From Bacteroidota bacterium (GTDB lineage Bacteria; Bacteroidota; Bacteroidia; Chitinophagales; JADIYW01), in contig JADIYW010000011.1 in NCBI GenBank assembly GCA_016705125.1, positions 1 through 64,000 of the forward strand: a stretch of 64,000 bases of DNA. Reading direction: 5' to 3'. The notes beneath the pieces were generated by a model. That model saw only the letters and a program-made list of their open reading frames with translations, was not told the DNA's origin and searched no databases. This document shows positions 17,592 to 25,004 of this stretch, in pieces (position 1 is the first letter of the stretch; every line of letters starts with the position of its first letter). The position numbers and the translations under genes were made by a program.

Positions 17592-17813
17592 ATGAAAAAT
17601 ATTTTTTACAATGGTTATTCTCCAGAAACCCTAAATGATACAATTTTTATTCAAAATCTTGACAAATATTTCCCCAAAAAGAATAATATAGATAAAAACA
17701 AACTAGCGAAATTAAGTGATATATTTAGTGAAACAAATGTAGAATCGAAAGTAGAAACTGCTTGTGAACCAATATTTAGAGATGTTTTTGTTTTTAAAAT
17801 AATGTGGTTTTAA
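17592..17813 (+). CDS. Short hypothetical protein, possibly interrupted
   Basis: A 73-residue frame starting MKNIFYNGYSPETLND and ending in FRDVFVFKIMWF. I recognise no family. Just after the stop, another frame reads FKIVLAYERIRLG, then RNECEIGKRLSKKN and on to a TAA at about 17.93 kb, which looks protein-like. The junction holds a near-direct duplication (GTTTTTAAAAT then GTTTTAAAAT), and removing 16 nt would join VFVFKI to VLAYERIR. The gene may therefore be a disrupted longer protein of about 100 residues. It follows trxB by 33 nt. Confidence 0.4.
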   Translation: MKNIFYNGYSPETLNDTIFIQNLDKYFPKKNNIDKNKLAKLSDIFSETNVESKVETACEPIFRDVFVFKIMWF

Positions 17814-17905
17814 AATTGTTTTAGCTTATGAAAGAATACGGTTGGGTCGTAATGAATGCGAGATTGGAAAAAGGTTAAGTAAAAAAAATCTATTTTATAT
17901 TCTTT

Positions 17906-18030
17906 CTATTTCGCAATATTAAGTAAAACTCGCCTCACTAACTTCTTTTCATTATTGCACTTTAAAATATAATTTCCCAATCAAGGTTGATTCAAGTTGG
18001 ATTTTATTTTCTACTATATTGTTTGATAAA
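17906..18030 (-). other. Frame-broken remainder of a type A T9SS sorting domain
   Basis: Downstream of the stop of the ELWxxDGT gene, pieces in two frames complete a canonical sorting domain: QLVYQTI, then VENKIQLESTLIG, then GNYILKCNNEKKLVRRVLL up to a TAG at 17906-17908. Joining them to SIYNLLG requires about three single-base changes, two of them in GG/GGG runs. The order of blocks matches known type A tails. The broken frame is read directly; its cause is unknown. Confidence 0.6.
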
Positions 18031-19755
18031 CTAATTGCCAAGTAAATTATAAATGGAAATAGTTGTAAATTGTTTTTCGCCTGTTTCAATATAAAATTGA
18101 CCATTTGATGGATTCGGAAAAATATTGATTTTTGCTAAATTGTTATTTTTAATCCCGGATACGGTAGGAGAGTAGCGCCAAAGTTCAAATCCTTTTTCAT
18201 TAAATTGAGCATTGAAGTACAAATCGCCATTAAATTCTATCATCGATTCAATTTTGTAATCAAATGAAGGATTGCTCAATAAATTAGAAAGGGCCACAAT
18301 ATTGGTGCTTTCTGTCGTTCCCTGACTTTTCCATAATTGATTTTTAGTGCCATCTTTTGCCATAAAATAAAATTGATTGGCTATTAATGGAAAAGGACTG
18401 ATATCTAATGAAATTTCATTCTCCGAAACTGGATTTATCGTTTTTATTTTTTGTGTACCTTCAATTGTTCCGTTTGTTTTCCATAATTCGCTTCCCTTAG
18501 TAAAACTTCGGGCTGTAAAATACAATAGGTTATTGTATTCAATTTTTGGAATAAAACAATCAAACTCATAGTCCATCGTTTTTAGTAAACTACTACCAGC
18601 TGGTGTGCCATCTGTTATGTATATACTGTTTTTACTTGGAAGATTGAAGGCTTTTGAATTTGCTTGGAAAATTACTTTACTATTAAATGGGTAATATCTT
18701 TTAATATCTCCCCTTTCCGTTTTGCCAGGTTGTGTTTCAATAAGTATAGTTGTGCCTGCCGAAGTGCCATCTGTAACCCATATTTCTTCCCCTTTTATAC
18801 CATCATTTCCATTAAAAAATACTTTTCCATTAAATTGAAAAAATTCACTTGGACGCGAGTGTTTATTGTGATATCCATTTCCAGTGGTTTGGTTTATATT
18901 TTTTAATAAAGTAGTGCCAGTCACCGTTCCATCACACAAATAAGGTTCGTAACCAACTGCATTATTAATATCAGCACCAAAAATTAATTTCCCATTTAGT
19001 ACTTCTCCGCCTTGTAATGCCATGCCTTTATTGAAAGGCAAAATACCCGGTAAAATGGTAATAGGCAAAGTACCCAAGGGCGTTCCATCGCTAATCCAAG
19101 GCTCCATATCCTCGCCGGGTGTTCCTACAAAAAATATGGCTTTATTATTTGGCATATTGTATGCATTGAAACTATATTGAGAATAACAAGGGTCTATTCC
19201 TCCGTTATAGGTGCAAAATGAAAATACCCTTTTTGTGCCTGGAGTTGTTCCATCAGTTTCCCATAGAGCAGTTTCTTCGCCATCAATTAAAAAATACAAT
19301 TTACTATTAAGCATAAAGAAATTTGTAATGCCAAACTGTGAAAATTGTGAAACATCCTTCAAAAAAAATGTACCATTCTTTGTTCCATCTGTTATCCAAA
19401 GCTGCGTTTTTGGATTTCTGTAATCCTCTAACAAGAATAATAGCTTTCCTTCTAAATTTTGTTGCTTATAATTTAAAACAGAAATACCCGTTCCATGTCC
19501 ATTTGGAGGTAAATAATTAAATAATTTCGTAATTGATTTGTCTGCATTTATTGAATAATACGCTGCTAATGTATCGCTATCTAAAACAGAAAAAAGAAGG
19601 TGATTATTTACTTTTACAAATTGTATAGGTTGACCGCTATTTGAGCCTGGAAAAAAATCAGATACTAAGTTAATTCCTTCTTGAGCTTGACTTTTATTTG
19701 TAAAAATTTGATTTATTATTATAAAAATCAGAAAAGTAAGTATTTTAGAATTCAT
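18031..19755 (-). CDS. Secreted ELWxxDGT-repeat protein with truncated T9SS tail
   Basis: About 574 residues from ATG 19755; the frame extends upstream but without a signal-like start. Residues 1-24 are a signal peptide ending NKSQAQ. The body repeats a module of about 50 residues carrying W.(T/S)DGT..GT motifs (LWITDGTKNGT, LWETDGTTPGT, IWVTDGTSAGT, LWKTNGTIEGT), the ELWxxDGT repeat of secreted Bacteroidetes proteins. The end shows the opening of a type A sorting domain (INIFPNPSNGQFYIETG, SIYNLLG) but stops early. The rest lies out of frame downstream. If the break is real, export to the surface by T9SS would fail. Confidence 0.8.
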   Translation of the reverse strand: MNSKILTFLIFIIINQIFTNKSQAQEGINLVSDFFPGSNSGQPIQFVKVNNHLLFSVLDSDTLAAYYSINADKSITKLFNYLPPNGHGTGISVLNYKQQNLEGKLLFLLEDYRNPKTQLWITDGTKNGTFFLKDVSQFSQFGITNFFMLNSKLYFLIDGEETALWETDGTTPGTKRVFSFCTYNGGIDPCYSQYSFNAYNMPNNKAIFFVGTPGEDMEPWISDGTPLGTLPITILPGILPFNKGMALQGGEVLNGKLIFGADINNAVGYEPYLCDGTVTGTTLLKNINQTTGNGYHNKHSRPSEFFQFNGKVFFNGNDGIKGEEIWVTDGTSAGTTILIETQPGKTERGDIKRYYPFNSKVIFQANSKAFNLPSKNSIYITDGTPAGSSLLKTMDYEFDCFIPKIEYNNLLYFTARSFTKGSELWKTNGTIEGTQKIKTINPVSENEISLDISPFPLIANQFYFMAKDGTKNQLWKSQGTTESTNIVALSNLLSNPSFDYKIESMIEFNGDLYFNAQFNEKGFELWRYSPTVSGIKNNNLAKINIFPNPSNGQFYIETGEKQFTTISIYNLLGN

Positions 19756-19877
19756 TTGTTTTTTTTTGTAAAAATATTCAATTATTGCTAATTTTTGTAA
19801 ATAAAAGCGATTTATTGAGTTTTTGCAAACTAACTTAAACCTTTTTTGGTTAACTTTGATAATATAATTATATGTGA

Positions 19878-20543
19878 ATGCGATTTTTAATTGGCTGTTT
19901 GTTAAATACAATTGTTTTTATTTCTTTTGGTCAAAAAGTAGATACAACAGTTCATAAACCTATTTACTTGCCAGCCGTGATTATTAATGGTGATACGACC
20001 TTACCTGCAGTAATTTTAGAACCTTTTTATGTTATTGAAAAAAAACCAATTCCTATTCCCGAAAGAGACAAAAATTATTTAAAAAAAGTTTATCCATATG
20101 CGTTGCGGACAGCACGTATATTACAACAAGTAGATAAGGACTTGGCTGCCTGTAAAACAAAAAAACAAAAAAAAGAATACACAAAAGGCACTTACAAACT
20201 AATTAAGGATGAGTTTGAAGATGATATAAGAAACCTAACACGTATTCAAGGTCATTATTTATGCAGGTTAATACACCGCCAAACAGGTAAAACGGTAAAT
20301 GAGATTATAAAAGACTATAAAGGTGGTATGAGTGCTGGATGGTGGAATTTAACAAGTAAGTTTTTCGATCAGGATTTGAAAGATACCTATCAACCAAAAG
20401 GGAGGGATAAATGGATGGAATATTATTTACTATATTTGGACGAAGTTTATTTAGATAATGGATATAAAAAAGTTTTAGAAAATGAGCAAATCAATACACA
20501 AATTCCAAGTAAAAAACGCGGCGGGAAAGGATATAAACCTTGA
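19878..20543 (+). CDS. DUF4294 family exported protein
   Basis: 221 residues with a signal peptide (LIGCLLNTIVFISFGQ). The DUF4294 core is recognisable: LPAVIINGDTTLPAVILEPFYV, then RDKNYLKKVYPYALRTARIL, and later IRNLTRIQGHYLCRLIHRQTGKT. The family is specific to Bacteroidetes and its function is unknown. The last 62 nt overlap the start of the glutathione peroxidase gene in another frame, giving a basic tail (SKKRGGKGYKP). A TAACTTTG box at 19851-19858 resembles a -7 promoter element, but no properly spaced -33 box was found. Confidence 0.85.
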   Translation: MRFLIGCLLNTIVFISFGQKVDTTVHKPIYLPAVIINGDTTLPAVILEPFYVIEKKPIPIPERDKNYLKKVYPYALRTARILQQVDKDLAACKTKKQKKEYTKGTYKLIKDEFEDDIRNLTRIQGHYLCRLIHRQTGKTVNEIIKDYKGGMSAGWWNLTSKFFDQDLKDTYQPKGRDKWMEYYLLYLDEVYLDNGYKKVLENEQINTQIPSKKRGGKGYKP

Positions 20544-20970
20544 AGATTATAAAGGGAAAGTTTTATTAGTGGTTAATACAGCCTCAAAGTGCGGGTTAAC
20601 ACCTCAGTTTGATCAATTAGAAGACCTGTACAAAACATATCGAGAAAAAGGTCTCGAAATTATTGGCTTTCCGAGCTCCGATTTTGCAGGGCAAGAACCC
20701 AATGATGCAGCAGGAGCAGAGCAGTTTTGTAAAATAAATTATGGTGTTACTTTTCCAATAATGGAAAAAATACATGTAAAAGGAGACGAACAACATCCCC
20801 TATATCAATTTTTGAGTAATAAATCAGAAAATGGTAAAGTTAATATTGCACCTAAATGGAATTTTCAAAAATATTTGGTAGACAAAGAAGGAAATGTAGT
20901 CGATTATTATTTGCCCATTACAAAACCAGATGCAAAAAAAATAAAAACGGCTATCGAAAAATTATTGTAA
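20482..20970 (+). CDS. Glutathione peroxidase family protein (thiol peroxidase)
   Basis: 162 residues. The family signature is intact: KVLLVVNTASKCGLTPQF with the peroxidatic cysteine at about residue 37, then GFPSSDFAGQEPN with the catalytic glutamine, and WNFQKYLVDKEGNVV with the catalytic tryptophan and asparagine. Bacterial members usually use thioredoxin rather than glutathione. The start is fixed by the family opening (HKFQVKNAAGKDI), so the 62-nt overlap with DUF4294 appears genuine. bshB1 follows 7 nt later. Confidence 0.93.
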   Translation: MSKSIHKFQVKNAAGKDINLEDYKGKVLLVVNTASKCGLTPQFDQLEDLYKTYREKGLEIIGFPSSDFAGQEPNDAAGAEQFCKINYGVTFPIMEKIHVKGDEQHPLYQFLSNKSENGKVNIAPKWNFQKYLVDKEGNVVDYYLPITKPDAKKIKTAIEKLL

Positions 20971-20977
20971 TTTATAA

Positions 20978-21697
20978 ATGACAAAATTAGATATATTAGT
21001 TTTTGCGGCGCACCCCGATGACGCTGAAATTTCTTGCGGAGGTACTATTCTTAAACATATAAAAATGGGTAAGAAAGTAGGTATTGTAGATTTAACCCGA
21101 GGCGAATTGGGCACACGGGGTAGCGCCGAAATACGTGACCAAGAAGCAAGCGTATCAACTGGAATTTTGGGATTGACAATACGGGAAAACTTGGGTTTAA
21201 AGGATGGTTTTTTTAATTTAGATGAGCCTAGTAAATTAAAGATAATTGAGATGATAAGGAAATATCAGCCTGATATTGTACTTTGTAATTCCATACACGA
21301 TAGACATCCCGACCATGGAAGGGCATCTAAATTGGTGTCCGAAAGTTGTTTTTTAGCAGGTTTACCCAAAATAAAAAGTATAGAGAGCGATGTAGAACAA
21401 TCAGCTTGGAGACCAAAATTCGTTTATCATTATATTCAGGATAGATACATAAAACCTGATTTTATAATTGACATTTCTGAGTTTATGACCAAAAAAATGG
21501 AATCCATAAAAGCTTTTAAATCTCAGTTTTTTGACCCAAATTCTGATGAACCTATGACTCCAATTGCCTCTGCTGCCTTTTTTGATTTTTTAGAAGGGAG
21601 AGCACGTGATATCGGACGAACCATAGGCGTTGAATTTGCCGAAGGATTTACCGTCGAACGAACCCTAGGAGTTGATAATCTATATGATTTGAAATAA
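20978..21697 (+). CDS. bshB1: Bacillithiol biosynthesis deacetylase BshB1
   Basis: 239 residues of the LmbE/PIG-L zinc deacetylase family. BshB1 removes the acetyl group of GlcNAc-malate during synthesis of the thiol bacillithiol. The metal-binding motif AAHPDDAEISCGG is at residues 10-22, and the second HPDHGRAS (in IHDRHPDHGRA) supplies another ligand. The opening LDILVFAAHPDD and the segment TRGELGTRGSAEIRDQEA are diagnostic of BshB1. BshA and BshC are not in the window. It is in a block with gpx, which fits thiol redox defence. Confidence 0.92.
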   Translation: MTKLDILVFAAHPDDAEISCGGTILKHIKMGKKVGIVDLTRGELGTRGSAEIRDQEASVSTGILGLTIRENLGLKDGFFNLDEPSKLKIIEMIRKYQPDIVLCNSIHDRHPDHGRASKLVSESCFLAGLPKIKSIESDVEQSAWRPKFVYHYIQDRYIKPDFIIDISEFMTKKMESIKAFKSQFFDPNSDEPMTPIASAAFFDFLEGRARDIGRTIGVEFAEGFTVERTLGVDNLYDLK

Positions 21698-21702
21698 AAA
21701 AA

Positions 21703-21727
21703 GGGAATCAATTGATTCCCTTTTTTT
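21703..21727. terminator. Bidirectional terminator between bshB1 and the STELLO-like gene
   Basis: GGGAATCAATTGATTCCC (21703-21720) is a perfect 18-nt palindrome flanked by A and T runs on both sides. It can end transcription from either direction between the two convergent genes. Confidence 0.88.
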
Positions 21728-21744
21728 ATACATATAAATTTATT

Positions 21745-22755
21745 TTATTTCCAAACTTTCTCAATGTCATTTACCCACGCTTTTACTAGTGGCATTTCTT
21801 CCATACCAACCCAACCATTTGATGTTAAGCATTCATAGCATATAATCAAATTTTTCGTTATATTTTCAATACCAGGCAATAAATCCAATTCGCCCAAAGC
21901 CTTGCAAATAGCAGAATTGTTTAAATATCCTGGAATTTCATCTTCAAAATCTTTTAATAAATTGTGCTCATTCCTTTCTTGCCAAACCGTTGGTTCATGG
22001 TATAAAACTGCCCATCCATTAACCCAAGAGATTCGTTGTGCTACATAACTTCTCCAAATGTCAGTCATTCTGAAACTGCAATAAGCAGGCAAGTATAAAA
22101 GAGGGAATGCTTCTTTATACCAATAAGTATTTTGCGAGTTAAAAGGCGACCATGCATTTTTTCCCAATGCCAAACGTACCGATTTTTCAAAATCCATAGG
22201 AAGGGGATAAGCCAATCTGAAAACAGCATCTACGTCTGGGTTTTCATCCGCCAAGCCTTGTTGTATAGGACACAATACTTCTTTTTCAACAAATGAACTC
22301 AATGCAGGAGTTGGTTTTTGTAGCTCTTCAAGTGGCAACCCACGGGGCCATACAAATTTATCAGTAAAATAACGGTACACATTCAACCAGCCCTGATCTT
22401 GTACATCATACGATTTTACCATCCTTGTATGCTCAGCCCAAAACGGTTCTCTTGGAAAATTGTCGTCGTCAGTTTCTACAATTTCGTCTGTTCCATTTTT
22501 AATGGCGACAATATAGCCGATATTTTTTCGAGCGTAATGTCTTGTAGGACAAAGTTTTGCGAATTCAGAGTCTAAAGTTAATTGACGGTCAACACTATAA
22601 AAATCACAACCATCAATATGGAATTGAGCGGGTGATTTAGTATCACCAATCATAATAAAATCTAGCCCTCTTTTCGTACATTCTTCTGCATAAGTGTGTA
22701 ATACCGGCATTGTATCTGCGCCAATTGAGGTAATAACTAATGATTTTTTAGACAT
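21745..22755 (-). CDS. STELLO-like glycosyltransferase family protein (DUF288)
   Basis: About 336 residues from ATG 22755. The sequence follows the STELLO/DUF288 pattern known from plants and protists: RKNIGYIVAIKNGTDEIVETDDDN (an aspartate-rich nucleotide-sugar site), WPRGLPLEEL, then PIQQGLADENPDVDAVFRL and WSPFNSQNTYW. The order matches the plant proteins closely. Plant STELLO proteins are Golgi proteins that affect cellulose synthase. There is no transmembrane segment here, so this is a soluble form. It follows a GT2 glycosyltransferase by 20 nt, implying a shared glycan pathway. Acceptor and donor are unknown. Confidence 0.7.
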   Translation of the reverse strand: MSKKSLVITSIGADTMPVLHTYAEECTKRGLDFIMIGDTKSPAQFHIDGCDFYSVDRQLTLDSEFAKLCPTRHYARKNIGYIVAIKNGTDEIVETDDDNFPREPFWAEHTRMVKSYDVQDQGWLNVYRYFTDKFVWPRGLPLEELQKPTPALSSFVEKEVLCPIQQGLADENPDVDAVFRLAYPLPMDFEKSVRLALGKNAWSPFNSQNTYWYKEAFPLLYLPAYCSFRMTDIWRSYVAQRISWVNGWAVLYHEPTVWQERNEHNLLKDFEDEIPGYLNNSAICKALGELDLLPGIENITKNLIICYECLTSNGWVGMEEMPLVKAWVNDIEKVWK

Positions 22756-22775
22756 ATAATTTGTTTTTATTTTTT

Positions 22776-23510
22776 TTAAATCGTATAATCTCTTCCTTTC
22801 AATCTTTCCATAAAATAATACCAAAGGGTTTTTTGAGCATTTTTTATTGCACTATCACTCACCCTTGGAGATGGAGCTTGGTAGTGAATCGGCACTTCAA
22901 ACAAGCGTCTTTTTCTAAGTAAGTAACGTAATTCTGTTTGGTAGAAATGCGCAGTTGACTTTAATTTATAATCCAAAATTGCCTTTATTACATTTCTATG
23001 AAAACCCTGAAATCCAGAAGTCATATCATACAAATGTGTACCCAACAACAAATTAGCCAATACTGTACCCGTTTTAGAAAGCGTTCTTCTCTTAAAAGGC
23101 GAATCACCCATCGAGCCACCATTCATAAATCGGCTACCAAAAGCACACTCATTCCCTTCGTTCAAAACCCTTAAAAACATAGGAATTGCTCTCGGGTCGT
23201 GCGATAAACCAGCATCCATTTCTATAATCAATTCATGGCCTCTCTCATAAGCCACCTTAAATCCTTTAAGATATGCATCCACCACCGATCTATTTTCAGG
23301 CGCCCAAACCGTTTCAAACCTACTGTCAATTGCCGACAATTCATTTGCCAAATCCAGTGTCCTATCCTTACTTACATTGTCAATTATAAAATAAATCTTT
23401 CCATTTCCTTCGGCATCCATTACTTTTTTAAGCAAATCAACCAAGGGTTGAAAATCTTCTTCTTCATTAGCCATAGGAATTATTGCAGCCCAATCTTGAT
23501 ATACGTACAT
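22776..23510 (-). CDS. Family 2 glycosyltransferase (dolichol-phosphate-mannose-synthase-like)
   Basis: 244 residues with a GT-A fold. The start reads AAIIPMANEEEDF, and the DxD-type region is IEMDAGLSHDPRAIP. The motif FGSRFMNGG and the SGFQGFHRNVI segment are those of DPM1/GtrB-like enzymes that move sugars to polyprenyl phosphate. There is no C-terminal membrane domain, so it is a soluble DPM1-like type. It is the first gene of a two-gene operon with the STELLO-like gene. Confidence 0.85.
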   Translation of the reverse strand: MYVYQDWAAIIPMANEEEDFQPLVDLLKKVMDAEGNGKIYFIIDNVSKDRTLDLANELSAIDSRFETVWAPENRSVVDAYLKGFKVAYERGHELIIEMDAGLSHDPRAIPMFLRVLNEGNECAFGSRFMNGGSMGDSPFKRRTLSKTGTVLANLLLGTHLYDMTSGFQGFHRNVIKAILDYKLKSTAHFYQTELRYLLRKRRLFEVPIHYQAPSPRVSDSAIKNAQKTLWYYFMERLKGRDYTI

Positions 23511-23653
23511 ATTTTTTGCTCTTTACTTAAAGGTGTGCAAATTTAAGTTTATTTTTTATTTTATTTGGAACTAGTTGCCAATTTGAAAATCATTTAATAA
23601 AATAATTATATACTAATTTTCAAAAGGGTAAATTGATCTTAGAGAAAAAGGAA

Positions 23654-23905
23654 TTAGCTCGACAGATTTCTATGCAACGTTTGATTAAAATTTTCATTCA
23701 TTTCCTCAAACCGTTTAATGCATTCATCCAAAAAAACAGGGTCAATTATCCTCTCAATATCTGTCAATTTCGAAACATAATCCGATTCTCTTATCTTAAA
23801 AGTTTGCTCCATCATACCCAATTCCATTTTTATCGAATACTTCATATTCATCAAAAGCACCGTAATTTTAATTATCGGGTGGGCAATTTCTCCTACAATT
23901 CTCAT
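23654..23905 (-). CDS. Conserved hypothetical protein
   Basis: About 83 residues from ATG 23905. The opening MRIVGEIAHPIIKITVLLMNMKY and the late MEQTFKIRESD resemble a small uncharacterised Bacteroidetes family that I recall by pattern only. Segments alternate short strands and a C-terminal amphipathic helix (CIKRFEEMNENFNQTL). There is no signal peptide and no known domain. It stands alone, upstream of the GC-rich element on the left edge of a gene-poor stretch. Confidence 0.55.
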   Translation of the reverse strand: MRIVGEIAHPIIKITVLLMNMKYSIKMELGMMEQTFKIRESDYVSKLTDIERIIDPVFLDECIKRFEEMNENFNQTLHRNLSS

Positions 23906-23980
23906 AGCACAAAAATACATTTTTTTTCACTACTCCGAAAACCAATTGCTAAACATTTTCCAAAATTAGTTTTTACAATT

Positions 23981-24067
23981 TGGGCACCTTATCGTGCTTT
24001 CGCTCATAGTCCTCGCGGCTCCCTTCGGTCGCCGCTGCGGGCTATCCGCTCTATCACTGGTGCGGGC
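23981..24067. repeat. GC-rich hairpin element
   Basis: An 87-bp stretch far richer in GC than its surroundings. It contains the stem GCGGC / GCCGC (24015-24019 and 24031-24035) around TCCCTTCGGTC, then CTGCGGGCTATCCGCTC. I recall similar text from intergenic regions of other Bacteroidetes, which suggests a dispersed element rather than a gene. A 220-residue open frame across it (23633-24295) is not protein-like. Confidence 0.5.
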
Positions 24068-24260
24068 ATTTGTGTTTTTTGGAGTTTTAATTGTAAATTT
24101 GATTACCCTGCTTTAACGAATTTGGTTATTGTTTTCAAATATCAAAAAAAACACCTCGGTATTCATTTGTTGTGCAACTGTCTGCTTTTGTTACTGTTTT
24201 TTTCATCTTTCTTCCTGTGGCATCATTGTTACTTTTTTATAACCAAGTTTTTCTCAATAT
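24068..24260. other. Non-coding stretch without recognised features
   Basis: Between the GC-rich element and the AsmA-like remnant I see only low-complexity T-rich sequence. There is no open frame with protein character and no RNA fold that I could recognise. Confidence 0.5.
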
Positions 24261-24458
24261 TTAACCTCCGATACTACCAATTTGAACATCCTTAATGATT
24301 TTCTTTTGAATTTTAATGCTATCCCTTCCATTTTTTAGAACAAAAGTTGCACTGTCAATTAATATTGTAATATTCATTTTATTCTTTTTAAAATAAATTT
24401 TTGCATCCTTTAAAATAATTTTTTGAAGGATTATATCTATATTAAGATGTTCTATACA
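24261..24458 (-). pseudogene. Possible AsmA/TamB-like fragment
   Basis: An open frame of 66 codons with no start codon at its beginning reads NIDIILQKIILKDAKIYFKK and then ITILIDSATFVLKNG, ending QIGSIGG. The alternating pattern of short strands, with the phrase KIILKDAKIYF, resembles the beta repeats of AsmA or TamB-like envelope proteins. A stop sits just upstream of the frame. If the similarity is right, this is a broken remnant. The evidence is pattern only. Confidence 0.25.
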
Positions 24459-24482
24459 TCACTACAATAGTTTTCAACATTC

Positions 24483-24809
24483 TCAATTTTTCATATTTAT
24501 GAAATTGGAACTCCTTTCTAAAATGTTTTCATTAAATTTATAGTAAAAATTTCCAGTTTCTAAAGAATCATCTACCTTTCCGTAAAACACAATCACATTT
24601 AACGAGTCTAAAAAACCATAAACCATAAATTTTCCACATCCTCCATTTTGATTTATATTTTCAAATGAAGATAAATTAATATCCAACACTTTTTCCAAAC
24701 CTAATGAATCAATTAGGCTTATTTGAGTTTTAACAGTATTGCTTTTTTTATTATCCTTACAACTCCCAAACAGTAATACCGTTAAATAAAAAAAATAAAT
24801 TATTTTCAT
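24483..24809 (-). CDS. Hypothetical lipoprotein
   Basis: About 108 residues from ATG 24809 with a short signal and lipobox (YLTVLLFGSCKDNKK, cysteine near residue 17). The mature part is about 90 residues, mixed strand and helix, with a CGKF segment. No family is recognised. It is downstream of the giant adhesin on the same strand, separated from it by a 7-nt repeat array, so co-transcription is doubtful. Confidence 0.6.
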   Translation of the reverse strand: MKIIYFFYLTVLLFGSCKDNKKSNTVKTQISLIDSLGLEKVLDINLSSFENINQNGGCGKFMVYGFLDSLNVIVFYGKVDDSLETGNFYYKFNENILERSSNFINMKN

Positions 24810-24934
24810 TTTTTGGTTTCTTTTATTAAATAAGTTCCATCTTAAGTTTTTTACAAATTTACTATCAATCCCTAAAAGCACCCCAAAAGCTATTTTCAGA
24901 AAATAATTTTCAAATCACACTTCCTAAATCTAAA

Positions 24935-24998
24935 AATCTTGTTTCTTGACTTTTGACTCTTTATTCAATTAAACATTAATCATTTAACACTAACCATT
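24935..24998. repeat. 7-nt periodic sequence downstream of the giant adhesin
   Basis: Units of seven are visible: ACTTTTG, ACTCTTT, ATTCAAT, TAAACAT, TAATCAT, TTAACAC, TAACCAT. The right-hand units are close to those at 47336 and to the CTAATCA array at 15596. No gene or strong terminator stem is present. Confidence 0.55.
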
Positions 24999-25004
24999 TT
25001 TTAT

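Noticed and set aside
23633..24295. 220-codon plus-strand open frame
   Set aside because: It runs over the antisense of a small gene and the GC-rich element, has no family character, no plausible start context and low-complexity content.
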